Shown here: positions 62,520-64,000 of the stretch, in pieces
Position numbering within the stretch: position 1 is the first letter of the stretch
Layout: each line of letters opens with the position of its first letter
Source: Solirubrobacter pauli
GTDB taxonomy: Bacteria; Actinomycetota; Thermoleophilia; Solirubrobacterales; Solirubrobacteraceae
Assembly: GCF_003633755.1 (NCBI RefSeq)
Contig: NZ_RBIL01000002.1
Span: forward strand, 1,364,001 to 1,428,000
Direction of reading: 5' to 3'
DNA: 64,000 bases
Program-made: the position numbers and the translations under genes
Notes under the pieces: generated by a model
What the model saw: the letters and a program-made list of their open reading frames with translations, nothing else
Databases searched by the model: none
Told to the model about the DNA's origin: nothing

Positions 62520-64000
62520 GTGGACGTCGATCTGGTCGCGCTCGCGGTGGGAGCCCTCCTTGCCGCAGGCATCGCCGCCTCGCTGCTCGCGGGCCGGTTG
62601 CGCCTGCCCGGCCTGGTGCTGGTGCTCGTGCTCGGCATGGTCATCGGCAGCGACGGCCTCACCCTCATCAACTTCCACGACTACGAGCTGGCGCAGGGCG
62701 CGGCCGTCCTCGCGCTCGGGCTGATCCTGTACGAGGGCGGCCTGTCCTCGGGCTGGGCGGAGATCAAGCCCGTCTTCGGGCCGTCGATCATGCTGGCGAC
62801 GCTCGGCACGCTGCTGACCGCCGGCCTCACCGCGATCGTGGCGCTGTTCCTGATCGACGAGCTGACCGGGCTCGAAGCCCTGATGCTGGGCTCGACCGTG
62901 GCCGCGACCGATGCCGCCGCCGTGTTCGCCGTCCTGCGCGGATCGACGCTGCGCCGCAAGATCGCGCGCACGCTGGAGGGCGAGTCCGGCGTCAACGACC
63001 CGATCGCGATCCTGCTCGTGCTCGGCACGATCGAGGCCGTCAACCACGCCGACTTCGGCCTCCTGGACGCGCTCTGGCTGGGCGTCTCCGAGCTCGCGAT
63101 CGGCGCGGTGATCGGGCTCGCGGTCGGCTATCTCGGCTCGGTCGTGCTGCGCAACGTGACGCTGCCCTCGGCCGGCCTGTACCCCGTCGCGTCGGTCGCG
63201 TTCGCCGCGCTCGCGTTCGGCGGCGCCCAGACGGCGCACGGCTCGGGGTTCCTGGCCGTGTTCCTCGCCGGCCTGGTGATCGGCTCGTCGTCCTCGCCCG
63301 CGCGACGCACGGTCATCACCTTCCACGAAGGCCTCGCGTGGGTCGCCCAGCTCGCGCTCTTCCTGCTGCTCGGCCTGCTCGTGAACCCCGAGCAGCTGCT
63401 CGAGTTCATCCTGCCGGGCACCGCGATCGCCATCATGACGGCCGTGATCGCGCGGCCGCTGGCGGCGCTGCTCGTCGCCTACGGGTTCAGCCTGCCGGAG
63501 CGGATCATCCTCGGCTGGGCCGGGCTGCGCGGCGCGACCCCGATCGTGTTCGCCACGTTCCCGGTGACCGAGCAGATCCCGCACGGGCAGACGATCTTCA
63601 ACGTCGCGTTCTTCGTCGTGCTGCTCTCCACGGTCCTGCAGGGCCTGACGATCGAGCCGGTCGCGCGCTGGCTGGGCGTGACCTCCGACGAGGCCGCGAT
63701 CCCCGCACCGCTGGTCGAGCCCGTGCTGCTGAACCGGCTCGGCGCGGAGACGATGCAGTTCCCGGTCCGCAAGGGCGACGCGATCGAGGGGCGTCCGGTG
63801 CGCGAGCTCGGCCTGCCGCGCGAGGCGCTGCTGAACGTGATCGTCCGTGGCGACCGCGCGATCCCGCCACGCGGGTCGACGATCATCCAGGAGGACGACC
63901 AGCTGCACGTGCTCGTCCGCCAGGAGGTCGCGCTGGAGTTCCGCGAGCTGATGCGCCGCTGGCGCACCGGTCCGGTCGGCCCGCCCGAGCGGCCGCGCCG
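62520..64000 (+). CDS. Cation (K+/H+ or Na+/H+) antiporter, CPA1 type with RCK_C domain (3' end cut)
   Basis: From GTG 62520 the frame runs to the window end, about 493 residues. Transmembrane helices include GRLRLPGLVLVLVLGMVIGS, VAATDAAAVFAVLRGS (helix 5, with the exchanger Asp), LEGESGVNDPIAILLVL (helix 6 ND) and LRGATPIVFATFPV. After about residue 400 a soluble TrkA-C-like domain follows (MQFPVRKGDAIEGRPVRELG, AIPPRGSTIIQEDDQLHVLV). This matches NhaP2/CvrA potassium/proton antiporters. The GAAAGGG before the start is a fair ribosome site. Confidence 0.9.
   Translation, partial: MDVDLVALAVGALLAAGIAASLLAGRLRLPGLVLVLVLGMVIGSDGLTLINFHDYELAQGAAVLALGLILYEGGLSSGWAEIKPVFGPSIMLATLGTLLTAGLTAIVALFLIDELTGLEALMLGSTVAATDAAAVFAVLRGSTLRRKIARTLEGESGVNDPIAILLVLGTIEAVNHADFGLLDALWLGVSELAIGAVIGLAVGYLGSVVLRNVTLPSAGLYPVASVAFAALAFGGAQTAHGSGFLAVFLAGLVIGSSSSPARRTVITFHEGLAWVAQLALFLLLGLLVNPEQLLEFILPGTAIAIMTAVIARPLAALLVAYGFSLPERIILGWAGLRGATPIVFATFPVTEQIPHGQTIFNVAFFVVLLSTVLQGLTIEPVARWLGVTSDEAAIPAPLVEPVLLNRLGAETMQFPVRKGDAIEGRPVRELGLPREALLNVIVRGDRAIPPRGSTIIQEDDQLHVLVRQEVALEFRELMRRWRTGPVGPPERPR

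Noticed and set aside
62490-63908. 472-codon minus-strand frame at the right end
   Set aside because: It is antisense to the antiporter, whose plus-strand frame from 62520 shows clear exchanger motifs.

Overview
The window is about 70% G+C, almost fully coding, and full of 1-8 bp stop/start overlaps (ATGA, GTGA, TTGA, TGATG). The gene types are those of high-GC Actinobacteria: DUF3052, LppP/LprE-like and WS/DGAT proteins, FadD15-type ligases, AfsR-like regulators and a DtxR-family regulator. The DUF1800/DUF1501 and ThuA proteins suggest the Thermoleophilia/Solirubrobacterales side of the phylum. That placement is inference; there is no rRNA or marker gene here. No tRNA, rRNA, CRISPR array, transposase or prophage gene was found.

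Layout. 1-7.5 kb: a long-chain acyl-CoA ligase, a GNAT enzyme and a TetR regulator, divergent from an acyl-CoA dehydrogenase / biotin carboxylase / carboxyltransferase operon resembling the actinobacterial fadE19-accA1-accD1 leucine-degradation locus. 7.5-11.7 kb: a UvrA-like ATPase and three small enzymes. 11.7-25.6 kb: a carbohydrate locus. A leftward operon (FAD oxidase, ketose-3-epimerase-like protein, Tm-1-like/UPF0261 protein, creatininase-family hydrolase, DeoR regulator, sugar isomerase, Gfo/Idh dehydrogenase) diverges from a xylulokinase, followed by a large secreted ThuA protein and a ROK regulator. 25.6-29.8 kb: a DUF1800 / DUF1501 / cupredoxin operon. 29.8-36.6 kb: an MFS transporter, two paralogous AfsR-like regulators and, between them, an unannotated 20-codon peptide gene. 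36.6-54.2 kb: HrpA helicase, enolase-superfamily enzyme, lipoprotein, WS/DGAT acyltransferase, ECF sigma factor, RlpA-like protein behind a structured leader, DinB, thioredoxin-TPR protein, M48 peptidase, a GGDEF-EAL protein with a degenerate EAL, and an exported amidase. 54.2-59.5 kb: a metal island (Zn/Mn ABC importer, DtxR/MntR-type regulator, NRAMP transporter). 59.5-64 kb: LppP/LprE-like protein, acyl-CoA synthetase, HMCES/YedK protein and a cation/proton antiporter cut by the window end.

Most unusual points. (1) Short near-perfect palindromes (29-33 bp) lie inside coding sequences and are read in one fixed phase, giving an E-x-K-x-P-G-x-L-x-S insert in unrelated proteins, always at a domain linker. 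(2) Paired CTTTRCC-type heptamers with an 11-nt period occur at the MFS promoter and at both AfsR-like genes, and a peptide gene with coding-like codon use sits in the middle. (3) A 162-bp imperfect hairpin flanked by CTA repeats separates dinB from the thioredoxin gene and looks like a MITE inserted into a shared CTAG stop site. (4) The rlpA leader can fold into a closed multi-stem RNA ending next to the Shine-Dalgarno sequence. (5) Many start codons lie 6-8 nt behind a -10-like hexamer, pointing to leaderless mRNAs.
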